Below are positions 25,392 to 32,085 of a stretch of DNA of 33,460 nt, piece by piece. Where the stretch lies: NCBI GenBank assembly GCA_947165085.1, contig CAMUZA010000017.1, positions 1 through 33,460 on the forward strand, read 5' to 3'. The notes under the pieces were generated by a model, which searched no databases, had not been told where the DNA came from, and worked only from the letters and a program-made list of their open reading frames with translations. Position numbers and translations under genes: made by a program. Source of the stretch: an uncultured Clostridia bacterium (GTDB lineage Bacteria; Bacillota; Clostridia; Oscillospirales; Oscillospiraceae). The number at the start of each line of letters is the position of its first letter. The stretch's first letter is position 1.

Positions 25392-25763
25392 ATGGCAACG
25401 AAAATGGATACCCTGAAGGATAAGGCGAGCACTGCGGCGCAGACCGCCGCGAAGACTGCGAAGCTCGTGGCTTCGATCTCCAAAATGCGTCTGGAGATCG
25501 TTAAGGAGCAGGAGCGCATCCGCCGCAACTATTCGAAGCTCGGCAAGGTGTACTACAAGGACTACGTGACGGACGAGGAGCCGGACGAGGCGGAATACAA
25601 GCCGCTGTGCGACGAGATCTCCGAATCCTTCCGCCATATCAACGAGCTGCGCGAGCAGATCGCCGCGGAAAAGGAAGCCTACAAGACCGGCGCGGCGGCT
25701 GCCGATGAGCCGTGCGAGGATCCCGGCGTACCGTGCGACGAGCCCTGCGAAGAGGCGGAATGA
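25392..25763 (+). CDS. Small acidic/helical protein of unknown function
   Basis: This is a 123-aa protein I do not recognise. It is strongly helical with two likely coiled-coil stretches (about 25-55 and 70-96), Ala/Lys-rich at the start and acidic at the end. The C-terminal tail has three Cys spaced in PCEDPGVPCDEPCEE, suggestive of metal or disulfide chemistry. No signal peptide or membrane segment is seen. AAGGAGG precedes the ATG, and it follows lgt by 12 nt, so it is the last gene of the operon. A terminator follows closely. Codon use matches its neighbours, supporting a real gene. Confidence 0.8.
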   Translation: MATKMDTLKDKASTAAQTAAKTAKLVASISKMRLEIVKEQERIRRNYSKLGKVYYKDYVTDEEPDEAEYKPLCDEISESFRHINELREQIAAEKEAYKTGAAAADEPCEDPGVPCDEPCEEAE

Positions 25764-25776
25764 TCCGAACAACGCA

Positions 25777-25810
25777 AAAAAGCTGCAAGCCAAACGGCTT
25801 GCAGCTTTTT
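25777..25810 (+). terminator. Terminator of the yfmF-lgt operon (left copy of a repeated hairpin)
   Basis: A perfect 15-bp stem (25777-25791 with 25796-25810, loop AAAC) has A and T runs at its base. The same 28-base core recurs at 26062-26089. It probably terminates the plus-strand operon and also forms the outer edge of the structured segment to its right. Confidence 0.85.
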
Positions 25811-26076
25811 CAGCGTGTCGAAAAGCATTTTCGACACGCTGACAGGCTATCAAAAAGGTCGGAAGACAAGCAACTCGCGACCGTCGGCGTACACAGGTAC
25901 GGTAGGACGCGAGTTGCGCAGTAAGTCAAAATCCTTGCGAAGCAAGCCTTATCAAACCATAAAAGTCTGGAACTCCGCCATTCCTTCAAAGCAGATCGTC
26001 AGATGCTGCTTGCAAAAATGCCTGACCGATTTTGACGATTCCGGACTTTTTTGACAGTCTGAAAAAGCTGCAAGCC
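25796..26076. repeat. Structured, lower-GC intergenic element, possible non-autonomous mobile repeat
   Basis: This is the only gene-poor stretch over 300 bases. Its ends are imperfect inverted repeats: the left end CAGCTTTTTCAG followed, after an inserted hairpin, by ATCAAAAAGGTCGG; the right end, read on the minus strand, CAGCTTTTTCAG then GTCAAAAAAGTCCGG. Inside are a perfect 14-bp hairpin (25811-25824/25828-25841), a 10-bp stem GCAACTCGCG at 25870-25879/25908-25917 enclosing ACCGT/ACGGT, a small CTTGC stem near 25934-25946, and a 7-bp stem at 25995-26001/26033-26039. Base composition is clearly less GC-rich than its neighbours. It could be a MITE-like element or encode a structured RNA. 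No copies can be counted from one window. Confidence 0.6.
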
Positions 26077-26095
26077 AAACGGCTTGCAGTTTTTT
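26062..26095 (-). terminator. Terminator of the second SLH gene (right copy of the repeated hairpin)
   Basis: The hairpin has stem 26062-26076 with 26081-26095 and loop AAAC, one G-U pair in place of the G-C of the left copy, and T run on the minus strand. It starts 11 nt after the stop of the minus-strand SLH gene. Confidence 0.75.
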
Positions 26096-26105
26096 GTCTG
26101 TTCGG

Positions 26106-27284
26106 TTATGGCAGATCGGCGACTTGGCGCAGGAGACTTGCGGCTTCCTGTCGTGTCAACTGTTCTTCCGGCGCGGGCAAGGAGACGCCCGCCTCGCGGA
26201 GCGCCTGCAGAGGAGCGGCTGCCCAGTCGGCGTCAGGCGATGGCATGACCGCAGCAGTGACGGGAAGACGCAGAAGATTCTGCAGCATGACGGCGGCCTC
26301 CTGCCCGGTGACGGGGTCATTCGGACGGAACATCAGACCTGCCTCGGTCGATTCGCCGCGGACCAGACCGCGCCGCATGGCGCAGGCAAGATAGGGCTGC
26401 ATCCACGCCGCAGCTTTCTCGGCATCCGCAAAGCCGGATACGGTCAGACTTTCGTCGATGGGCACGCCCTTGAGCTCCATCACCATGACGAGAAACTCCG
26501 CGCGGGAGACCGGCTCGAGCGGGCAGAAGCAGGGCATGCCCGCGACTGTGCGTCCGCCGGAAAGTCCCTGCTCGCGCAGCCACATCGCCTCGTACTGGTC
26601 GGTGTCCGATACGTCCGCGAAGGTCATCGCGTCCGAAGGCTTCAGAATGCGGATACTGACCGTGGCAGGCTGGGAGACGTTGCCGGCGTCGTCCGTTACG
26701 GTGAAGGAGAAGCTGTCCTCACCGACGCGGTTTTTGGCAGGCGTGTAGACGTATCTTCCGTCGCGCTCCAGCTTGACCGTGCCGAGCTTCGGATTCTCGG
26801 AGATCCGGAAGGTCAGCGGTCCGTTCTCCGGATCGCTGCCGGAAAGCATGCCGTCGTTGGAAATATTTTTGTACGTCTCCAACTCCCCGCGGATCGCCCG
26901 CGGCGTCTCATTTTTGCCGGACTGGATGCGGATGGTGAGCTGAGACGGCGCGCCGAGCGCGCTGCCGCAGATCGGCTGAAAGCACAGCACCGCGTCGCAG
27001 CTTTCCCTGCACGAAGGCGTCAGACGCAGGCGGTCCAGCGCATCCTGCGGGAGAATATCGCCCGCGCGAATGACGCGGCTGCCGAGCATGAGGGAAGCAA
27101 CGTCTTCCTCCGGTACGGCAGTGACAAAAATGCCGCTCAGACGGATGGAGGGATCTGCGCAGAAGTCGGACTGGCAGAAGCAGTACTCCGCGTTATACAG
27201 CGTTTCGCCGTCGGCGGCTGCCGCGCTCAGGGTGAGCGCCGCGAGGCAGACGAGCAGCGCGGCAATGCGAATGATGGATTTCAT
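26106..27284 (-). CDS. Secreted protein with cadherin-like Ig domain and SLH domains
   Basis: This is a 392-aa exported protein with a signal peptide (about 1-25 ending SAAAADG). An N-terminal Cys-containing region (CFCQSDFC; CRESC) is followed by a cadherin-like/Big_9-type domain (about 105-215) with the typical SDPENGPLTFRI and YTPAKNRVGEDSFSFTVTDD segments, and then two to three divergent SLH domains (about 220-390: TFADVSDTDQYEAMWLREQG, FADAEKAAAWMQPYLACA). The ATG at 27284 has AGGAGG upstream. It probably attaches to cell-wall polymer through SLH. It lies directly downstream of rodA, separated by a terminator, and no convincing separate promoter is visible. Confidence 0.82.
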   Translation of the reverse strand: MKSIIRIAALLVCLAALTLSAAAADGETLYNAEYCFCQSDFCADPSIRLSGIFVTAVPEEDVASLMLGSRVIRAGDILPQDALDRLRLTPSCRESCDAVLCFQPICGSALGAPSQLTIRIQSGKNETPRAIRGELETYKNISNDGMLSGSDPENGPLTFRISENPKLGTVKLERDGRYVYTPAKNRVGEDSFSFTVTDDAGNVSQPATVSIRILKPSDAMTFADVSDTDQYEAMWLREQGLSGGRTVAGMPCFCPLEPVSRAEFLVMVMELKGVPIDESLTVSGFADAEKAAAWMQPYLACAMRRGLVRGESTEAGLMFRPNDPVTGQEAAVMLQNLLRLPVTAAVMPSPDADWAAAPLQALREAGVSLPAPEEQLTRQEAASLLRQVADLP

Positions 27285-27369
27285 ATCGGTTTCCTCCTGT
27301 TGTTTTCTACACGCATAGGATGAACCGATATTTTGAAAATATGCAAAAAACTTCCGCCGCAAGAGCAAA

Positions 27370-27397
27370 GCGACCCGCTGCGTTCGCAGCGGGTCGC
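27370..27397 (-). terminator. Terminator after rodA
   Basis: A perfect 12-bp stem (27370-27381 with 27386-27397, loop GTTC) is followed on the minus strand by TTTGCTCTT, a weak U-tract. Some read-through into the SLH gene is plausible. Confidence 0.7.
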
Positions 27398-27403
27398 ATG
27401 ATC

Positions 27404-28552
27404 TCAGTAAGGTCTGATATAGTGCGCGCTCGTATCCGGCGCTGGCCGCATTTTTATTCCCGAGACAATGCCCATCGCAATAAACGAGGTAATGATCGAG
27501 CTGCCTCCGTAGCTGAAGAAGGGGAGCGCCAGACCGATGACGGGCAGCAGTCCGAGGCAGACGCCGACGTTGATGAAGATCTGGAACAGGAGCATCGCGG
27601 CGATGCCCATGCAGATGAGCCGGTTCTGATAGTCGGGCGTTTTCACGCCGACGTAGATGACGCGCGCGACGATCGCGAACAGGAGAATCAGAACGACCAG
27701 ACAGCCGACCATGCCTAGCTGTTCGCCGATGGTGGAAAAGATCGAGTCGGTGTGACGGGCGGGGATCGCGCCGCTATTGGTCATCGAGCCGTTGAAGAGA
27801 CCCTGGCCGGAAAGACCGCCGTTGCGCAGGGTTTTGAGGTTCTGGTTGGTCTGCCACAGCTCGTCCAGACCGTTCGGGTCGATGGTAGGGTCGTACAGTG
27901 CGAGGATACGACCTTTTTGCTCGTCGCTCATGACGGTAGCCCAAAGGGTCGGCGCGGCGACGGCAAGAACGCCGGCGCCGGCGAGGAACCACAGACCGTT
28001 GACGCCGCCGACATACGCCATGATAAGGAAGATAAAAATGAAAATCAGAGAAACGCCGGTATCGCTGGAAATGAAGACGTACAGAACGACAATGAAGAGC
28101 ATGTGGAAGGCGAGCTGACTGACGCAGCGGATGGAGGACGTTCTGGTCTGGTTGACGCTCAGCGTTCGCGCCAGGATGATCACGTAAGTGATCTTACAGA
28201 CCTCGGCGGGCTGAATGTTGAAGGGCAGGAAGGGGAAGTGCAGCCAGCCTCTGTTGCCGTTGACTTCTTCACCGAATATCAGAAGTAGACCGATGAAAAA
28301 GACGTTGAAAAGGAACAGCGCGGTCCGCTGTCCGGCAAGAATGTCGATATCAAAGGCGGTCAGCGCAAAATAGAGAATCACGCCGACGATCAGGCAGCTC
28401 GTCTGGATGATGATATAACGGCCGTTGTCTGCGGTCGCTGTCGCAGCGTAGATCATAACGATACCAAAGCCCGTTGCAACGATGCAAAGCGCCAGCAGAA
28501 GCATATCGCCTTTTTTTGCGATCTCTTTGACTTTATCATACAGCTTTCCCAT
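27404..28552 (-). CDS. rodA: Rod shape-determining peptidoglycan polymerase RodA
   Basis: This SEDS-family glycosyltransferase polymerises lipid II during elongation together with PBP2. The 382-aa protein has about ten membrane helices and family blocks NIQPAEVCKITYVIILA, SDTGVSLIF (catalytic-region Asp), the extracellular loop with GNGGLSGQG-like residues, and the C-terminal LPVIGLALPFFSYGGSSI. The choice of RodA over FtsW/SpoVE rests on overall resemblance and on the mreCD-pbp2 operon elsewhere in the window. GGAGGTGAG precedes the ATG. It is transcribed from its own promoter, divergent from tsaE. Confidence 0.92.
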   Translation of the reverse strand: MGKLYDKVKEIAKKGDMLLLALCIVATGFGIVMIYAATATADNGRYIIIQTSCLIVGVILYFALTAFDIDILAGQRTALFLFNVFFIGLLLIFGEEVNGNRGWLHFPFLPFNIQPAEVCKITYVIILARTLSVNQTRTSSIRCVSQLAFHMLFIVVLYVFISSDTGVSLIFIFIFLIMAYVGGVNGLWFLAGAGVLAVAAPTLWATVMSDEQKGRILALYDPTIDPNGLDELWQTNQNLKTLRNGGLSGQGLFNGSMTNSGAIPARHTDSIFSTIGEQLGMVGCLVVLILLFAIVARVIYVGVKTPDYQNRLICMGIAAMLLFQIFINVGVCLGLLPVIGLALPFFSYGGSSIITSFIAMGIVSGIKMRPAPDTSAHYIRPY

Positions 28553-28585
28553 GCGCTCACCTCCTACTGCTTATTTCAAGCATAT

Positions 28586-28614
28586 ATTTTAGCATGAAAA
28601 GTCAAATCTGTAAA
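28586..28614 (-). promoter_or_regulatory. Promoter of rodA
   Basis: Minus strand: -35 TTTACA (28609-28614), 17-nt spacer, extended -10 TGC-TAAAAT (hexamer 28586-28591). Confidence 0.8.
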
Positions 28615-28621
28615 GTTGCTT

Positions 28622-28650
28622 TTGCAAAAATCGGCCGCATGTGGTATAAT
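28622..28650 (+). promoter_or_regulatory. Promoter of tsaE-tsaB-upp
   Basis: Plus strand: -35 TTGCAA (28622-28627), 17-nt spacer, extended -10 TGG-TATAAT (hexamer 28645-28650). It is back to back with the rodA promoter, their -35 boxes only 7 bp apart, so the two may compete. Confidence 0.8.
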
Positions 28651-28672
28651 CCCACAAAAGGATGTGAATGGA

Positions 28673-29110
28673 ATGCAATTCATCACAAATTCGCCGGAGG
28701 AGACCGAACTGCTCGGCGAAAAGCTGGGCAGAGCGCTGCGCGGCGGAGAGGTCGTCGCCTTCCAGGGAGGCCTCGGCGCGGGGAAGACAGCGTTTACGCG
28801 CGGACTTGCGCGGGGATTGGATATCCCGATGCGCGTCACAAGTCCGACCTACACGATCGTGAACGAATACGCGGGCGGCAGACTGCCGCTGTTCCATTTT
28901 GACATGTATCGTCTGGACTCCGAGGACGACCTGTTCGATATCGGCTGGGAGGATTATCTGCTGCGCGGCGGCGTCTGCGCCGTTGAATGGAGCGAGAACG
29001 TCCGCGCGGCGATGCACGACGCGATCACCGTCCGGATCGACCGGCTTTCAGACGAGACCCGGTCGATCACGATAGAAGGAGGAAGGGAATATGCGGATCT
29101 TAGCCTTTGA
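28673..29110 (+). CDS. tsaE: tRNA threonylcarbamoyladenosine biosynthesis ATPase TsaE
   Basis: This 145-aa ATPase is required, with TsaB and TsaD, for t6A37 in ANN-reading tRNAs. It has Walker A GGLGAGKT at 32-39, SPTY at 57-60, the HFDMYR strand at 75-80 and the Walker B-like VEW at 104-106. The ATG at 28673 has AAAGGAT 9 nt upstream; a GTG three codons earlier lies too close to that site. Its 3' end overlaps tsaB by 20 nt. Confidence 0.95.
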   Translation: MQFITNSPEETELLGEKLGRALRGGEVVAFQGGLGAGKTAFTRGLARGLDIPMRVTSPTYTIVNEYAGGRLPLFHFDMYRLDSEDDLFDIGWEDYLLRGGVCAVEWSENVRAAMHDAITVRIDRLSDETRSITIEGGREYADLSL

Positions 29111-29801
29111 GACCTCCGCCAAGGCGGCGTCCGTCGCTCTTCTGGAAGACGACCGTCTGCTCGGCGAGTACTATCTCAACTGCGGGCAGACGCACAGCCG
29201 CACTCTGATGAAGATGGCGCAGGAGCTGATCGAAAACTGCGCGCTGACGCCGCAGGACGTTACGGCGGTCGCCTGCGCGGCGGGACCGGGGAGCTTTACC
29301 GGCGTGCGGATCGGCGTCGCCGCTGCAAAGGGCTTCGCCTGGGGCAGAGAGCTGCCCTGCGTCGGCGTATCTACGTTAGAGGGAATGGCGCAGCAAGCGA
29401 CGCTCTTCGACGGGATCGTATGCTGCGCGATGGATGCGCGGCGCGAGCAGGTCTATAACGCGCTCTTCTCCTGCGAGGGCGGAGAGCTGACGCGATTGAC
29501 CGAAGATCGTGCGATTTCTCTGGAAGAATTGGCGCAGGAGCTGAAAAAGTTCGAAAAGTTGAAAATAATGGTTGGAGACGGCGCGCAGTTGTGTTATAAT
29601 ACACTCAGTAAGCAAGTTTCCGGCTGTATGCTTGCGCCGGAACAGACGGTCATGCAGCGCGCTTCGGGCGTGGCGCTGTGCGCGAGAAGAATGCTCCTGA
29701 CAGGAGAAACCTTCGACGGCGCGGCGCTGGAACCGAACTATCTGCGGCTTTCGCAGGCGGAACGGGAACTGGGCGAGCGGCTGAAGAGAAAAGGAGAATA
29801 A
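29091..29801 (+). CDS. tsaB: t6A biosynthesis protein TsaB
   Basis: This 236-aa ASKHA-fold partner of TsaD forms the scaffold of the t6A complex and lacks catalytic activity itself. Recognisable segments are [17 protein letters not shown] at the start, [19 protein letters not shown] (about 63-81) and the C-terminal [21 protein letters not shown] inside tsaE precedes the ATG. TsaD and RimI, often next to it, are not in this window. An internal promoter-like sequence lies in its 3' third. Confidence 0.95.
   Translation: MRILAFETSAKAASVALLEDDRLLGEYYLNCGQTHSRTLMKMAQELIENCALTPQDVTAVACAAGPGSFTGVRIGVAAAKGFAWGRELPCVGVSTLEGMAQQATLFDGIVCCAMDARREQVYNALFSCEGGELTRLTEDRAISLEELAQELKKFEKLKIMVGDGAQLCYNTLSKQVSGCMLAPEQTVMQRASGVALCARRMLLTGETFDGAALEPNYLRLSQAERELGERLKRKGE
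29572..29600 (+). promoter_or_regulatory. Possible internal promoter for upp
   Basis: Inside tsaB: TTGGAG (29572-29577), 17-nt spacer, extended -10 TGT-TATAAT (hexamer 29595-29600), about 200 bp before upp. A perfect extended -10 is rare in this GC-rich coding context. Its activity is not shown. Confidence 0.4.
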
Positions 29802-29803
29802 GA

Positions 29804-30436
29804 ATGGGCAAAGTGCATGTTTTGGATCACCCTCTGCTGCAGCATAAGCTGTCGATCCTCCGCGACAAAAACACCGGCGTCAAGGAATTCCGCGAGGCAG
29901 TCGGCGAGATCGCCGCGCTGATGTGCTATGAGGCGACCCGCGACCTTCCCACGCACGAGGTCGAGATCGAAACCCCGATCACCACGGCAAAATTCAAGGT
30001 GCTGGCAGGCAAGAAGCTCGCGATCGTGCCGATCCTCCGCGCCGGTCTCGGTATGGTCGACTCCATGATCGCGCTGATGCCCTCTGCCAAGATCGGACAC
30101 ATCGGCATGTTCCGCGACCCGGAGACGCACAAAGCCGTGAAGTATTACTGCAAGATGCCGCCGGATATCTCCGAGCGCCAGGTCTTCGTCGTCGATCCGA
30201 TGCTCGCCACGGGCGGCACGGTGATTGCGGCGATCGACGTGCTGAAGAACGAGTACGGCTGCAAGAACATCACGCTGATGAACATCATTGCCGCGCCGGA
30301 AGGTCTGAAGGCCGTCACCGAAGCCCATCCCGATATCGACATCTACGTCACGGCGGTGGACGACTGCCTGAACGAAAACGCCTATATCGTTCCCGGTCTG
30401 GGCGATTGCGGCGACCGTATCTTCGGCACGAAGTAG
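29804..30436 (+). CDS. upp: Uracil phosphoribosyltransferase
   Basis: This cytoplasmic pyrimidine-salvage enzyme makes UMP from uracil and PRPP. The 210-aa protein has the PRPP-binding motif [12 protein letters not shown] at 129-140, [13 protein letters not shown] at 76-88 and the C-terminal [20 protein letters not shown] lies 7 nt before the ATG, which comes 2 nt after the tsaB stop. It is the last gene of its operon and is followed by a strong terminator. Confidence 0.98.
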   Translation: MGKVHVLDHPLLQHKLSILRDKNTGVKEFREAVGEIAALMCYEATRDLPTHEVEIETPITTAKFKVLAGKKLAIVPILRAGLGMVDSMIALMPSAKIGHIGMFRDPETHKAVKYYCKMPPDISERQVFVVDPMLATGGTVIAAIDVLKNEYGCKNITLMNIIAAPEGLKAVTEAHPDIDIYVTAVDDCLNENAYIVPGLGDCGDRIFGTK

Positions 30437-30445
30437 AATAGAACA

Positions 30446-30478
30446 AAAAAGACACGCACGATCGGTGCGTGTCTTTTT
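30446..30478. terminator. Bidirectional terminator between upp and the antiporter gene
   Basis: A perfect 14-bp stem (30446-30459 with 30465-30478, loop of 5) with A5 and T5 at its base serves both convergent units. The antiporter stop codon lies 8 nt away. Confidence 0.9.
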
Positions 30479-30485
30479 ATATGGC

Positions 30486-31682
30486 TCAGTCCGTGATCTC
30501 TTTGGCTTTTTTCAGCGAGAATTTTGTCACTGCCGGACCGATCAGCTCGTAGATCAGCGTGCCGCAGAGAATGACGGCGCGAATTTGCGTAGCGTAGTGC
30601 GGCACGACCTCGCCCGCCGCCAGGGAAAGACCGATGGCGACGCCCGCCTGCGGCAGCAGGCACGGTCCGAGATACTTTTTCACGTTGCGGTCGCATTTGC
30701 ACAGGATCGCGCCAAGATCTGCGCCGACGATCTTGCCGACCACGCGCAGAACGATGTAGATCGCGCCGATGACGCCGACCGTCGGCAGAACGTCCAGCCG
30801 GAGGTCTGCGCCGGAGGCGACGAAAAAGAGCATGAAGATCGGCGGGGTCACGCTGTCGCAGATGTCCATGAGCTGTCCGACGTCAGAGGAGAAGTTCGCG
30901 ATCACCGCGCCCATGGACATGCACAGCAGCAGATTGGAAAGTCCCAGCCACTTCGCAAGCCCCAGCCCTGCGAAGATGAAGCCGCAGATCAGAGACAGGC
31001 GGTTGCCCTGCTTCTTGAAGAAGCGCAGCGGGATCAGGAAGATAAAGCCCAGCACCGCGCCGGCGACCAGCGCGCCGCCGATCTCCTTGAGCGGGGAGAG
31101 CAGAGACGCGCCGAGCGACGCGCTGCTGTCACTGACCGCCTGCGCGATCGCGACGGACAGCGAGAACAGGATCAGCGCGGTAGCGTCGTCGATGGCGACG
31201 ACGGAGAGCAGAGACTCCGTGACGGGACCCTTCGCGCGGTACTGCTTGATGACCATGATGGTCGCGGCAGGCGCGGTCGCAGCGGCGATGGCGGCGAGCA
31301 CGAGGGAGAAGGCGACTTCCTGCCCCGCGATCAGCAGACCCGCGACGACGAACAGCACGGCGAAGAGGGATTCCAGACAGGCGATCACGATCGGCGCCGC
31401 GCCGACGCGCTTAAAGTAGCTCATTTTGAATTCGTTGCCGATGGAAAAGGCGATAAAGCCGAGGGCCACGTCGGAAATGATGGAGATCGACTCCAGAAAA
31501 TCGTCGGACAGCAGACAGAACGCATCCGCGCCGAAGATCAGACGGGTCAGATTCGGCCCGATCAGCAGACCAGCGACCAGATAGCCCGTGACGTTCGGCA
31601 GATGCAGGTGCTTCGCCATGCGCCCGAAGAACATGCCTGCGAAGATCATGATCGCAAGGTCGATCAGTGTGTTGAGTGTCAT
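30486..31682 (-). CDS. CPA2-family cation:proton antiporter
   Basis: This is a 398-aa membrane protein of the monovalent cation:proton antiporter-2 type with about 12 helices. Features include the N-terminal LPNVTGYLVAGLLIGPN block, the broken-helix segment ATAPAAT (136-141) and the ion-binding pair Asp165-Asp166 in VVAIDDATAL. The C-terminal RCK/TrkA domain often found on CPA2 proteins is absent. The gene starts inside the stop codon of the upstream PII-like gene (4-nt ATGA overlap), which suggests the PII-like protein takes over a regulatory role. Transported cation (Na+ or K+) is not resolved by sequence. Confidence 0.88.
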   Translation of the reverse strand: MTLNTLIDLAIMIFAGMFFGRMAKHLHLPNVTGYLVAGLLIGPNLTRLIFGADAFCLLSDDFLESISIISDVALGFIAFSIGNEFKMSYFKRVGAAPIVIACLESLFAVLFVVAGLLIAGQEVAFSLVLAAIAAATAPAATIMVIKQYRAKGPVTESLLSVVAIDDATALILFSLSVAIAQAVSDSSASLGASLLSPLKEIGGALVAGAVLGFIFLIPLRFFKKQGNRLSLICGFIFAGLGLAKWLGLSNLLLCMSMGAVIANFSSDVGQLMDICDSVTPPIFMLFFVASGADLRLDVLPTVGVIGAIYIVLRVVGKIVGADLGAILCKCDRNVKKYLGPCLLPQAGVAIGLSLAAGEVVPHYATQIRAVILCGTLIYELIGPAVTKFSLKKAKEITD

Positions 31683-32020
31683 GCGTTCGTCCCCATTCCC
31701 TCCGCGTAGTCGACGGGGAGCGTAAAGAGAATGCCGGTATCGGGCTTGTTCAGACCGCCCGTGACTTCGTTCACGATCCGCGAGACAGTTGCGACCTTCT
31801 CCTCCGGCAGAACCATGAGGATCGTCTTGTTCTCCTTATGCGCCGGATTCATCAGAAGACGCAGCGAAGCCATAAAGCGCAGCTCGTCGTGTCCTTCCAG
31901 CGACTGCGCCATGCCCTTGCTGTCGAGGATCGTCGCGCCGGGGATATGATGCTTGCCGAATTGCGTCAGGATCTTATCCAGGCATTCGACCTTGTTCAGA
32001 ATAATAATCAAGAATTTCAT
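31679..32020 (-). CDS. PII-like signalling protein paired with the antiporter
   Basis: This is a 113-aa protein with the layout of the PII superfamily: strand MKFLIIILN, helix KVECLDKILTQFG, strand GATILDSKGM, a variable loop about 37-60 where PII has its T-loop, then strand TILMVLP, helix EKVATVSRIVNEVTGG, and strand TGILFTLPVDYAEGM, closely parallel to the C-terminal half of GlnB. The GlnB uridylylation Tyr motif is not seen. PII-like proteins commonly trimerise and bind nucleotides, controlling a neighbouring transporter; the 4-nt overlap with the antiporter fits that. The ATG at 32020 has GGAGG at 8-9 nt; a GTG three codons earlier lies in the ribosome binding site. Ligand unknown. Confidence 0.75.
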   Translation of the reverse strand: MKFLIIILNKVECLDKILTQFGKHHIPGATILDSKGMAQSLEGHDELRFMASLRLLMNPAHKENKTILMVLPEEKVATVSRIVNEVTGGLNKPDTGILFTLPVDYAEGMGTNA

Positions 32021-32044
32021 CTTTTGCACCTCCTGCGGCTTTTT

Positions 32045-32073
32045 ATATTACCACCAAACGACGGAGAATTCAA
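32045..32073 (-). promoter_or_regulatory. Possible promoter of the PII-like/antiporter genes
   Basis: Minus strand: -35 TTGAAT (32068-32073), 17-nt spacer, -10 TAATAT (32045-32050), in the 65-bp gap after the ATPase gene. Read-through from that gene is also possible, as no terminator is seen. Confidence 0.45.
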
Positions 32074-32085
32074 CAGTAAAACCGA

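Noticed and set aside
23883..25853. A 656-codon open frame antisense to yfmH, lgt and the small protein gene
   Set aside because: It has Arg/Ala/Asp-rich shadow composition, no ribosome binding site and no domain, and it crosses a terminator.
25764..26105. A CRISPR array or tRNA in the repeat-rich gap
   Set aside because: There are only two copies of one hairpin, about 285 bases apart, with no regular spacers, and no cloverleaf with T-arm consensus can be found.
30465..31709. A 414-codon open frame antisense to the antiporter
   Set aside because: The translation is an Asp/Arg/Gln-rich low-complexity shadow. The opposite strand is a clear membrane transporter.
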